Part shown: in pieces, positions 34,457 through 45,046 of the stretch
Layout: the number at the start of each line of letters is the position of its first letter
How positions within the stretch are numbered: position 1 is the first letter of the stretch
Assembly (NCBI GenBank): GCA_947095535.1
Contig: OX352772.1
Span: forward strand, 51,169,445 to 51,233,444
Length of the DNA: 64,000 nt
Reading direction: 5' to 3'
DNA from: Poecilobothrus nobilitatus
Lineage: Eukaryota > Arthropoda > Insecta > Diptera > Dolichopodidae
The notes under the pieces: generated by a model
Databases searched by the model: none
The model's input: the letters and a program-made list of their open reading frames with translations, nothing else
What the model was told of the DNA's origin: nothing
Translations under genes and position numbers: made by a program

Positions 34457-37400
34457 CTAAATAAAACGACTTCTTAAAATTGTTTCAGATCTATTTGGAT
34501 AATTATTTTTACGATAACGCCATGTTGAACTAGATTCAGCATAATCAGGATAAGGTTCTGAAGGTGTTGTATCATTTGAAGGTATATCTTCATCATTAAA
34601 TAACCATTCTCGATTATGTGTTATTCTGGCAATATTCATAAGTAAAAATTCTTTATCTTTAGCTTCCAAATATAGCATATCTTTTAACAATTTAACCATA
34701 GTACCACGAGCCTTAGATTTTGCTCTTAAATAATATACAACAACTGCCATTGACAATAATATTCCACCTAAAACTGCTGGTCTAGTTACAGTCATAATAG
34801 CACTCCATACCTCACTATTTTCTTTTAATTGTAGAACACCATCAATAAATATTTGGAACATAAAATCATGTCCACGGAATGGTCCACATTTTTCACTTAT
34901 TTTAACTCTGTAAAAATAAAAATAAACTATTTTTAATAACTTTTAAAATAAAAGAAATATTAAAATAAATGTTCCTACTGTGTCATTATATATCCCAATG
35001 ATACAATAACACCAAAAAGTGATAGGAATGTAAAAACCAAATATAACGTTTGAGTTTGTGCTGATTTCCATAACTCTGTTGGTGATTTACTTAAATGTAT
35101 TAAAGTGGTCTTCATTATATAAAAACTTAAAATCATTTTTAATGTAACAACAGCAGATAACATCGGTGAAAATAATAAACCAACCCATAATAATGTTTGA
35201 TTAAAAACCAAACCTAAAGATTTTTTTGAAATATCAAATCCTGGTTTGGACATCGATGGCCAAAATTTTCTATAAAATTTTTTAAAATTTAATTTCATTT
35301 CAGTTTCTATTAAAAAAATTTTATTATACTTAAAGAGAAGAACTTGTAATAATTGTAAAATTGGTAACCCCAGACCAGATATAAAGAAATCAATAATAAT
35401 TAAACGATATATTTCTTGACCAACAGATGTTTCCCAACACTAAAAATTTTTATGTTTTTAATATGTTTATATTTTTTTATTTCCAGCTAATTGAAATTTT
35501 ACCCCTTTTAAATCTCTTGTTAACCAGAAAGATATAAGAACTCCAATTATCACAGCTTCTAATAAGAAATTTCTCATTAGTGTTATATGTAAAGTTCGTC
35601 TTGGAGTTTCATAATCCTCCATTCTAAAAAAAAATAAAAGAAAAAAATTCAAATTAACATATAATAAAGTAAAAATACATAATTATTATCAAATTAATCT
35701 TACTTCGATATCCATGCGAAAAAACTTTGTAAAATTAACATTATACTATTTACCGCAATAGCTACATACAATGTTTCCCATACATTTGATTCATTTTGTT
35801 TTGAAAAGGTCTAAGAAATAATTAAATAAAATTTAAATATAAAATATTAAAATAATTTTAAAATTTAATAAAATTTACCTGTAATAAATACCACATAGCA
35901 ACACCAAGTCCAGCAATCATACTACAAACAAGTAAATGTGCAGTTAATTGTGAACAAATTATCCATACACGCCACATTTTTGAATATTCAGGTTTTGGTT
36001 GATTTAATTCACTTAAAATTTCTTTTAATTCAGTAAAAATTGAAGATTTTTTTAATTTAGCTGCTTTTAAATTTGAGATACTAAAATCCCATGAACAAAA
36101 TATTTTATGGCCATACATTGGTTTAATACCACCTGATGTTTCAATAAAACTTTTTCGATATGAACGAGCCATACTTGATGATATTATTATAAAAGTTATT
36201 AAATAAAGGCACAAATTTGTCATAAAATAAGCTCGAGGTAGACTATATTGATATGATGAACCATTAATACTGAACGTTGTATTGGTATATGCACCATAAA
36301 ATAAAATGGAAGACTTTATATAACCCTAAAATAAAAATATATATTATATACTATATCATTATAATAATATAAGATGGATAATTAATTTGCACATACTTCT
36401 GCAGTGAATAAATCCGTAATATCGAATTCATCCCTGGATAGCATATTTGAATTATTGCCATATACATCATATAATATTTCAGGAAAACTAATTAATGAAA
36501 ATGTAAATACAAAAAGAAATACATCCAGCATAAATAACCATCTTAAAAATTTAAAATATGTTCCCACACCACTACCAAAATGACCTTCAATTTCTTTCAT
36601 TGAATCATACCATAATTCAATACTGCTTAAGAAACCTTTTATTTTACTATATGACTTTACAAATAAAAATCTTATTCTTGCAGTATTTTTTCGAAAAAAG
36701 CCAACAGAAATTCTTGATGCATTTCGTGTTATAGAAACGGTTAATTTTTCTTTTAATCTCCTTTTTGCTGTTAATGAATGTGGTAAAGCTCGAATTGTAT
36801 CCCTAAAAAAAATTATTAAATTAATAAAAATTAATTTTTAAATTTTTATTTGGATTTTTTTTTTATTATTCTTTTATTAAAAAATAATGTTAATACTTAC
36901 ATACGCATCTGTTCCCCTCGAGGACTATCTTCCATCAACGACTCGTTCTGTTCTATTTCATTGACTAAACGGTCTATTTCAATTTCTGTTGGTGATCCTG
37001 AGATTTGACCATTTAACGTAAACACTAATATTAAATATATTAAAAAAGAAAATAAAACCATTAATATCGATAAAAACATTTTTCTTTTTTTTAATAGAGA
37101 AAAATATTGGAAAAAATTTAAAAAAAAATGGGTTAAATAATAAAATAGACAAAAATAAAAAATTAAAATAAAATGACTAAAGATTAAAATTGCCATTTTA
37201 AGGTGAACTAAAATTTATAAAATTTTTTAAAATAAAAAATTCGGAATTAGTTAAAGAAAAAATTTTATATGAAATGAAAAACAAACTTTTTCTAATTAAA
37301 TTGTGCAATTTTAAGTTTGATCATATATTAAATGATTTGATCAATTATTATAGGATTGCTCCAACTTTGGAAAATAATTTTTTTTTATAGTAATTTATTG

Positions 37401-38582
37401 CCGTAGTAAATTAAGGATTAAAAAATACTTCTTGTATTCATAAGAGTTCGCATTTTTAGATGATGTCTTATTTACAAAATTTTTGAAAGAACTTCATTTT
37501 CATCATAATAAAATTTACTATTTAAACACAAATATAATTTCATTGAGTTTTGAAAAACTTAGTGTCAGATTTTTAAGTGAATCAATTCTATTTTTACATG
37601 TAATTTTTTCTCAAATTAAAAAGAATAGGTAAAATTAGCAAGAAAAGAAATTCTGTCGCTTTATTATAACTGATAAGTGATAACAATTCTAAGAGAAATA
37701 TAATCCGTAGTTAAACGATGTGAAATAATTAACAATAAAACCAAATAAACCAATTTTATGTTAAACAAACACTTAAAAAATTAAAAAGAATTTATTTCAT
37801 TTTGTTTTTATATTTATAATTAAAATAATTGAGTAGATTATTACAAGATTACTAAGAATAAATGGCAGTAAAAAAAAAAGAAAAATTAAATGAAATGAAT
37901 CTTACGAAAAAATTTACTTTACTATCTACTTTTAAAATTAACAAAAAAAAAATTGTTTTTTAAAATGGCAGTTAACTGTACTTTCTCTAATATGTTGAAA
38001 AAAAATTTACATAAAGAAAGCAAAATATTAAAAAAAAAATTACCTTTCCGTGACGGAAGACTATAAATGGTCTTTTCTTTAAAAGTCTTTTTCCCTTTAC
38101 CAATCTTAGAAAGATTCTGAGACCATCGTCTGACCTATTTTAACAAAAATAATTATGATAATTAATTTGTTTTTCTATTTTTAAATATATTTGATTAATT
38201 TTTTTCATTTTAGACTTTCAATATTTTAAAATATTGTTTATATTTATTTACCATATTACTTGGTGTTGGAACTCTATCACTTCCATCATTCCTTGTTTGA
38301 TTTGTAAAACGAAAATTTGTTTGTGAATCAGTTAATAACTGTTGACTTCCTAAGAATTATTTTATCAATGTGTTTATATATATATATAAATCTATTATGT
38401 ATTTCTTTGTTATTATAAAATTGGAATAATCCTTATCGTAAATACTTAAAAATCAATAAATTATTTATTTACTTACCTGTTGAATTTATATCACTATGAG
38501 ACGTAGACACAGGTTCAATTTCAATTCTATCATAATCTTCATTAGTAAAACTAGCATTAATTAAACCTTGACGTTTTTGCAT
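34457..38582 (-). CDS. Tmc: Transmembrane channel-like (TMC) protein, ten coding exons
   Basis: TMC proteins are multi-pass membrane proteins; TMC1/2 form the pore of mechanotransduction channels, and insect Tmc acts in mechanosensory neurons. Exons (minus): 38,477-38,582; 38,252-38,349; 38,044-38,134; 36,901-37,024 (or from 36,997); 36,397-36,802; 35,879-36,325; 35,704-35,810; 35,503-35,623; 34,979-35,439; 34,457-34,907. All junctions are GT-AG and keep phase, giving about 803 residues (794 with the other exon 4 acceptor). The N-terminus is hydrophilic and basic. IEGHFGSGVGTYFKFLRW (about residue 211) precedes the first membrane segment, CSWDFSI follows in exon 6, and the family signature CWETSVGQE is at about residue 501. 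CGPFRG lies near residue 661, before the last membrane helix. The length suits the shorter TMC class (TMC5/7/8-like) rather than the very long Drosophila Tmc. Start chosen as the only ATG in phase with exon 2. Assignment to a subfamily is inference. Confidence 0.93.
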
Positions 38583-40527
38583 TTTTTATTTATTTTAAAT
38601 AACAAAAGAAAATATCAAATTTCCATTTATTTAAACAAAACTAAAAAAATTTATTAAATAATAAGAAACAAAAAGAAAATATAAAAGCAAATTCTGACCT
38701 TTTCACTTGAACTAAAAAAAAAACGAAAATAAATAATAAAATAGAAAAGACAACACTTGAAACCACATGACATTTTTGAATATGTCTTTTAGTGATCACA
38801 GCGACATCTACTAAAAGAAAAAAATAATAAGTTTGAAAATAGTTTAAATATCGTGAAAAAATTTAAAGAGATAGATCTGTCTTCATATAATATTGATATG
38901 AAGTCGAATTCTTTAGATTTTTCTTTTATTAATAATTTCCATTGTTTCTACGATTTTTTCTCGTTTATAATAAAAATCAAAGGTTTGAAATTCTTACTTA
39001 GCGATTAGACATTACGATTTCTTAAATATTGCTTCAATATTACTTCATTTTTGGAATCAAATAGAAATTTTCCTATTTTTTTAATTTTTCTTCATTATTT
39101 CTTCTATATTTCTTTCATATTTCTTCAATATTTCTTAATTTTTCTAACATTTTCAATCCCTTTTTGACATTTCTTAAACTTTAAAATTTCTCTGAGTTTT
39201 CTAACTATGTACATATTTAAAATTTTTATGTTATTATCAAAACATTTTTTTTATATTATTCTTCAAGCACATAATAATAAATAAATATATTATTATAAAA
39301 AGATTATTCAAAAGAAAATTAAAAATAAACAATTTAATATTCAATTCTTAATTCCAAATTCAAAAAAATACCCTTCGAACCTATTTCTTCATTTTTTAAA
39401 AGTATACGGAAGATGTCTAAAATATTACTTAAATGTTTATTTACTATATATATGTATTTATATTATTATATAGCTATTTATTTACCAAAAAAATAATAAA
39501 ATAGTGAGAAAATATGGAACAAATAGATTGAAAATATTGAAACATTGATTATATTTATAAAAACCGCGTTAGAAACTAATTTTTTTAACAACTAATTTTT
39601 GGATATAAAAATAATAATTAAAAAGTAATGAAGTCTTATATTTTCATTTTCTGGCATTTGAATATAAAAAAATATATTAAAAAAAAAACAGTATATGTTT
39701 TTTAAAAATGGCTATTTGCAAATTATTAATGACCATTTGGATTGGGCTACATTATTTCAACAGTCATTGTCAACCCTACATCACTTTCTATTAGACAGTG
39801 TTGCATTTAATTGTCGCACTTGGAACTGTTCTGTGTTTGTGCATGTTTAGTGTAAATATTTCTCATTATGAAATGTCTTATGATCATGATACACAAAATT
39901 TCTTTTTTAACGGCAACACCAATGCAATAGCAATTGTGTGAAAAGGAAAGGAAAAAGCACTTGTGACAGAGACAAAAGTTACAACTGTAATGCGTTTAAT
40001 AATGCTCATTGCTCATTTGAATTGGTTCGTGGTTGCTATAGTTGCTAAATAATAATACATGTCGAGTTGGTGTTATAATTTTAGGAAATAACTAAAAATT
40101 GATTTATTAGGCCAGGCCCGTAGTTATTAAAGCAAATATCTAGTTATTCGTATTGACTTGCCGTTCTTTGTTTATACAAAATACATATTACATAGTAACT
40201 ATTTCGGTACTAAAAAACGAGCAGAAATTTTTGTTGCAAAAAAACATATGAAAATAAGACAAATTTTATATGGATTTTCACATTTATTTCGTTTTTTTCG
40301 AAAATATACTTATGCAAATATTGTGTTTTTAGGTGTCAAAATTAAAATAGATGTTTTTTAAAAATATACATAAAGAGATTTTTTTAAACGATTATCGGTA
40401 TAAAAATATTACATCTAATCTAAAATATTAAATATTAATTTAGATAAATGATATAAAAAATAATAAAACATTTCTTTTACGAATTTTAGTTAGTTTTTAG
40501 TGGTCGTGGTCGACGAACGTCCTTCAA
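38583..40527. other. Intergenic DNA upstream of TMC
   Basis: AT-rich DNA between the TMC start (minus) and the PHF7 region (plus), so it should hold both promoters. The only higher-complexity stretch is 39,700-40,080. No TATA or initiator element could be called with confidence. Confidence 0.35.
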
Positions 40528-40676
40528 TACTTTTTCTGTCGTTTGGCATTATACTACATAGCAAATGTTATTCAATTTCAAAGTACATATAATTAAAAAA
40601 TCTAACACGATAACACTTTTATTTGTTTTGTACAATCGTATTTTGAAATTTGAAACGCAATAAAACTCATGTCTTT
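40528..40676 (+). repeat. Duplicated PHF7 upstream region, first copy
   Basis: The segment from 'cgtccttcaatac' through 'tatactacatagcaaatgtt', 'caaagtacatataattaaa' and 'aaaactcatg' is closely similar to 42,292-42,466, which lies just upstream of the intact PHF7-like gene. It is therefore the 5' flank of the older tandem copy. It is now separated from that copy's ATG (41,475) by the zeste-like relic. Confidence 0.7.
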
Positions 40677-40689
40677 CAATTCATCCTCA

Positions 40690-41152
40690 GTGGTAAAATC
40701 CGATTTGGACCACCGCCAGTAGTTTTGTGATCTCTTTCTTATTTATACCTTCTTCTTCACTTTCATTTTATAATCATTCCAAACCTAAGATAAAAATTTC
40801 AGTTATATGTATGTAAAAAAAATTTATAATGTCGAAAACCTGTACCTTTAGACCTGTATCCATCACCATCTATTAATGGCGGTTCCAAATGGTTTAACGG
40901 CTGGGCAAATTCTTTCGAAGCACGACCATATTCCATTTTTGAGCTCGAAAACCCACTAAATCCTCCGGCTACTTCTGGATTTTCTTTCATTAGTTTTACA
41001 AGTAGCTCAAATTGTTTTACGTTTGAAATTTTTTTCATGCTAGTTTAATATAAAACAAAAAAAATTTAAATTTAAAATAAATATTGCAAAAGGTATAAAT
41101 ATTTACATTTAAATTTATTTTTAATTAATACTTACTTTTCTACTCTATCCAT
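40690..41152 (-). pseudogene. Zeste-like Myb/SANT gene relic
   Basis: Minus strand. Exon 1 (41,136-41,152) starts MDRVE, with donor GTAAGT. Exon 2 from 41,039 (after CTAG) reads MKKISNVKQFELLVKLMKEN then PEVAGGF, the first helices of the zeste-type Myb/SANT-like DNA-binding domain that is multicopy in insects. LNHLEPP follows, matching the domain's LN-x2-GPP position. A third piece after an acceptor at 40,785-40,786 reads VWNDYKMKVKKK (the domain's last helix), and further on TTGGGPNRILPL in another frame. The exon 2-3 phase does not match and stops occur near 40,748, so it is broken. It sits between the duplicated PHF7 5' flank and the broken PHF7 copy, opposite in orientation, which suggests insertion there. 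Confidence 0.6.
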
Positions 41153-41474
41153 TTTTAATTTTTTTTTACTTAACTAAATTAAAATACTAAAAAAAAACTT
41201 AAATTTCTAATAATGGTTTCCAGGCGATGCTTATCGTACAAGATTTTTCAAACGATAAAAAATGGCTACCGTTTCGTAGGAAAAGTCTAACAGAAATACC
41301 ATACCACACGACGCTTTTGACAATTGAATCGCATCTAATTAGAAACGATCATTTTTAAGTCTAGGAGAATTACAAAGTGTCGCGCAAGTGATATTCTTCG
41401 TATGAAAAGTCTAAGAGAATATGGGCGATCAATTCAGAATTCAGATCTTAGAACATATGATCAGATGTGTTCAG

Positions 41475-42203
41475 ATGGAATTAAATTCAAATAATTGTAT
41501 TATTTGCAACAAATGTGAAGATTTCCCAATATTTTATGGAGGTTTTTTCAAAAGAAAATCAATTGCAGTTCATTATTTTTGTCTTGTAAGCATCTCGAAA
41601 ATAGTCATTAAATATCAAGTACATAGTTTCAATAATAAATAAAAATATTTACATATATTTCAGTTATTTTCTTATAACTTACAACAAAATGGTAAAGATA
41701 ATGCTGGTTTTTTAGGATTTCAAATTAATGATATTAAAAAATATGTCAAACAAATAAGAAATAATGTAAGTAGTTTAAAAAAGTAAATTTAATAATTCTA
41801 AGTTAAATAAATAAATTATTTTTGTTTTTAGGAATGTATTTATTGCAATCAAACAAGCGCTTCTAATAATATGTGATGAATGTAAAAAAAAATATAAATA
41901 TATATGGAATAAAAGAAAAATGTCATTTACAATTTATTGGAGAATTTAAATGTTTTTATCATTACATATTCAAATTAAACATGTTATTGTACATTCAGAT
42001 GATCAAGGTTGTGGAATTTGTTTAAGAAATATTAGACCATATCATCCGGTATTATCAGTTGCACCAAAAAATGTTGTGTTGGTGAATGGTATCATAGATA
42101 TTGTCTTATGGTATAAAACATTAAAAAAAAAGCTATACATTCGTTTTTATTTATTTTTTCTGTTTCAAATTTATAGAAATATTGTTTATCTGCGGGATAT
42201 TAT
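41475..42203 (+). pseudogene. Broken tandem copy of the PHF7/G2E3-like gene
   Basis: This matches the downstream gene exon by exon: 41,475-41,585, 41,664-41,765, 41,832-42,110 and the first 27 bases of exon 4 (42,177-42,203), with introns at the same positions. Exons 1 and 2 are intact. Exon 3 is not: 'gcttctaataatatgtgatg' replaces 'gcttcattaaaatgtgat', giving a frameshift and stop in the extended PHD. A zinc-ligand cysteine codon is changed to TAT near 41,957, and bases are lost and gained nearby. The copy ends abruptly after 'gcgggatattat', where the intact gene continues. The sequence next resumes as the 5' flank of the second copy, so the duplication joint lies at about 42,204. Confidence 0.85.
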
Positions 42204-42291
42204 AGCAGTCAAAATTAACTACTTAAAAAATATTAAATATCACCCTTATAAGGAACTATCGTACATCATATATAAAATATAATAATCAACG

Positions 42292-42466
42292 CCCTTCAAA
42301 TTTCAATACCGTTTCAATCGTTTTACCTTATACTACATAGCATATGTTATTCAATTTCGAAATACATATAATTAAAAAATTTAAAACGGTAACACTCTTA
42401 TTTGTTTTGTAAGTATAATTTAATTTTGAAAATTGAAATTTAAATTTGAAGTCCAATTAAAACTCA
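42292..42466 (+). repeat. Duplicated PHF7 upstream region, second copy
   Basis: The 5' flank of the intact PHF7-like gene, similar to 40,528-40,676. Conserved blocks include 'tatactacatagcatatgtt' and 'tcttatttgttttgta'. It probably contains the promoter. A CAG acceptor at 42,508-42,510, just before the ATG, may end a leader intron. Confidence 0.6.
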
Positions 42467-42512
42467 TGTTTCATTCTCTACTCATATTCTATACAGAAAT
42501 TAGAGTTCAGAT

Positions 42513-44430
42513 ATGGAATTAAATTCAAATACTTGTATTATTTGCAATAAATCTGAAGATTCCCCAATATTTTATGGAGATTTTTTCAAAAGAAAATCAA
42601 TTGCAGTTCATTATTTTTGTCTTGTAAGCATCTCGAAAATAGTCAATAAATATCAAGTACACAGATTTAATAATAAATAAAAATATTTACATATATTTCA
42701 GTTATTTTCTTATAACTTACAACAAAATGGTAAAGATAATGCTGGTTTTTTAGGATTTCAAATTAATGATATTAAAAAATATGTGAAACAAATAAGAAAT
42801 AATGTAAGTAGTTTAAAATAGTAAATTTAATAGTTCAAAGTAAAATAAACAAATTATTTAAAATTTTGTTTTTAGGAATGTATTTATTGTAATCAGACAA
42901 GCGCTTCATTAAAATGTGATAAATGTAAAAAAATATTTCATTTCATATGTGGTATAAAAGAAAAATGTCATTTCCAATTTATTGGAGAATTTAAATGTTT
43001 TTGTCATTTACATATTCAAATTAAACATGATATTATACATTCAGATGATCAAGGTTGTGGAATTTGTTTAGGAAATATTGGACCATATCATCCGGTATTA
43101 TCAGTTGCACCAAAATGTTGTGTTGGTGAATGGTATCATAGATATTGTCTTATGGTATGAAACATTAAAAAAAAAAGCAATACATTCAATTGTTTTAATT
43201 TATTTCTGTTTCAAATTTATAGAAATATTGTTTATCGGCGGGATATTATGTAAAGTGTCTGTATTGTCAAAACAAAGAATTCCGTGATCAAATACGTTTA
43301 GAAGGAATATTTGTTCCAGATCGTGATGCTTCTTGGGAGAAAGAAGCAAATGCATATATTGATTTACATCAACCAAAAAGAAAATGTAATGCAATAGATT
43401 GTTTATGTCCAAAGGGTAGAGAATTTATTAATAGAAAAACTGGGATTTGGTCAATAATGTTATGTATGATGTGTGGGGCTTTTCCTATACATAATGGATG
43501 TTTTCAAAGGTTTCAAATTTCATTAATCTTTATTATCATTTATTTACAATTTTTTTTAGTTCAAGTACTATAAATATTGATGATTTCATTTGCAATGATT
43601 GTATATTGATAAGAACATCAAGATCTTTAGCTTTTGACACTCATAATGAAACTAACACCTTAATAATAGCGTCTAATGTTCCAATTGATGAAACTACTGA
43701 TTTAAATAAAACATTATATTTAGTAAAAACTTTAAATGAACAAAATAATGATTTTTTAAATGAAACCATTATCGACACAAATGAAAATATTAATAACGAA
43801 AAAGAAGTGAGTAGTAATGTTAGAAATAATAAAAGTGAATCAATTTATGACGTATTAAACCAAGAAATTACTGAGAATAATATTCCAAATAAAGTGGAAT
43901 CATCTGATAAATTAATGGAATTTTATTTTAAAAATAAAAGTTTTAAAGGAACAATTACAGGGTATTTGAAAAATCCAAATGAAATTAAAATGCAATATTC
44001 TCAAGATGAAGTTATTCCTCAAAGGATACAATTAAAAAATATATCAGACACAAGTTCAGATACAGATATAGATGATGATGATAGAGATTTATTTGAATCA
44101 ATACTGAAAGATGAATTAAAAACAGAATTAAACGATAATGAATTGACTCAAGTTAGGAAAAACAGAATTTTAAAACATAAAAAAAGAAATAAAACATATT
44201 TCTTAAAATCGAATCAAAATAAAAATTTAAATATTATTGTGAGCGTTGAAAATTCAATCAATGAAGAAGAATTAGATAAAGAATATTTCAATATAAATAA
44301 AATAACAATAAAAAAATTAATTGTATATGAAAGTGAATTTAATGATTCTGACAGTATTATTAGTCCAAGTAAGGAAAAAATATTTGAAAGGATACTGAAA
44401 TGTGAACTTGAAAAACAAAATCTTATTTAG
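42513..44430 (+). CDS. PHF7/G2E3-like extended-PHD protein
   Basis: Five exons (42,513-42,623; 42,702-42,803; 42,876-43,154; 43,223-43,509; 43,560-44,430) encode about 549 residues. Residues 8-115 form an extended PHD: CIIC at 8-11, HYFC at 33-36, then CIYC at 73-76, CDKC at 85-88, H93, C96 and CFCH at 112-115. A second PHD/RING-like domain begins CGICLGN at 132 and runs to LYCQNKEF near 180. A third cysteine cluster runs from CNAIDCLCPKGREF to FICNDC. This order is that of G2E3 and PHF7. PHF7 binds or ubiquitinates histones and, in Drosophila, promotes male germline identity; G2E3 is a nucleolar ubiquitin-ligase-like protein. The last 290 residues are acidic, low-complexity and species-specific. 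The start follows CAG at 42,508-42,510. A decayed tandem copy lies immediately upstream. Whether it is the Phf7 orthologue or a paralogue is not decided. Confidence 0.85.
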
Positions 44431-44870
44431 ATTATTTAAAACCTATTTAAAATTATTTAAAAACCAGACAAGGTTTGGTATCTGTTTTTTTGTATTTAAT
44501 TATTTTAAAATGAATCTTTTATAAACATGAACTTACATTATAAATTTGATTTTATATTTTATAAATCAATTTAAAATTGAAATATTAAAATATAATTTAA
44601 ATACATACATGTATTTTAAAATTATTTTAAAAAAGCTTAAATTATTTACGCAGCAATAGATCTTTTAAATAAACTTTGATCAAGATAACTAAATTCACTT
44701 TTAAACATTTCGTAAAACTTGTTAATTAAAAATTCACTTTACGCTTCTTTCACATTGAAAAGTTACAAAAATGATATTGGTTATAGAGCTTACGGTAAGT
44801 ACATCATCTATACATGAAAGTATATTTTCTGGAAATATGTCGGCATTTATTTAAAAGAAAAGCAGCATAT

Positions 44871-45046
44871 TCATTTTTCAATATGATCACGTATGCTTGA
44901 TATTAGCTCTTGGTGTAAGGTATTCAAAATTCGGTCTATCCGTTTCAAATTCAGTTCGACCATTTCATCTTCTACTAAAAACTTTTTATCAACCATCACA
45001 TCTTGCTGCAATTTTTCTAGCATTTCAATTTCTGTTGGCCCTATAT
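44871..45046 (-). other. Coding-like terminal exon, unidentified
   Basis: Minus strand. After the acceptor TAATTTAG at 45,047-45,048 the frame reads PTEIEMLEKLQQDVMVDKKF, then LVEDEMVELNLKRIDRILNT and LHQELISSIRDHIEK, with a stop at 44,871. It is an even mixture of residues with helix-forming heptads, quite unlike random AT-rich frames here, so I take it as a real or recently real exon. The hydrophilic helix suggests a coiled coil. I do not recognise the family, and no upstream exon could be joined. It may be a processed or truncated copy. Confidence 0.35.

Noticed and set aside
35440..35502. U12-type (AT-AC) intron in TMC
   Set aside because: The 3' end is TAG and no ATATCC-type donor is present; a short GT-AG intron explains the junction.
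43200..43412. 70-codon minus-strand frame
   Set aside because: Shadow of PHF7-like exon 4.
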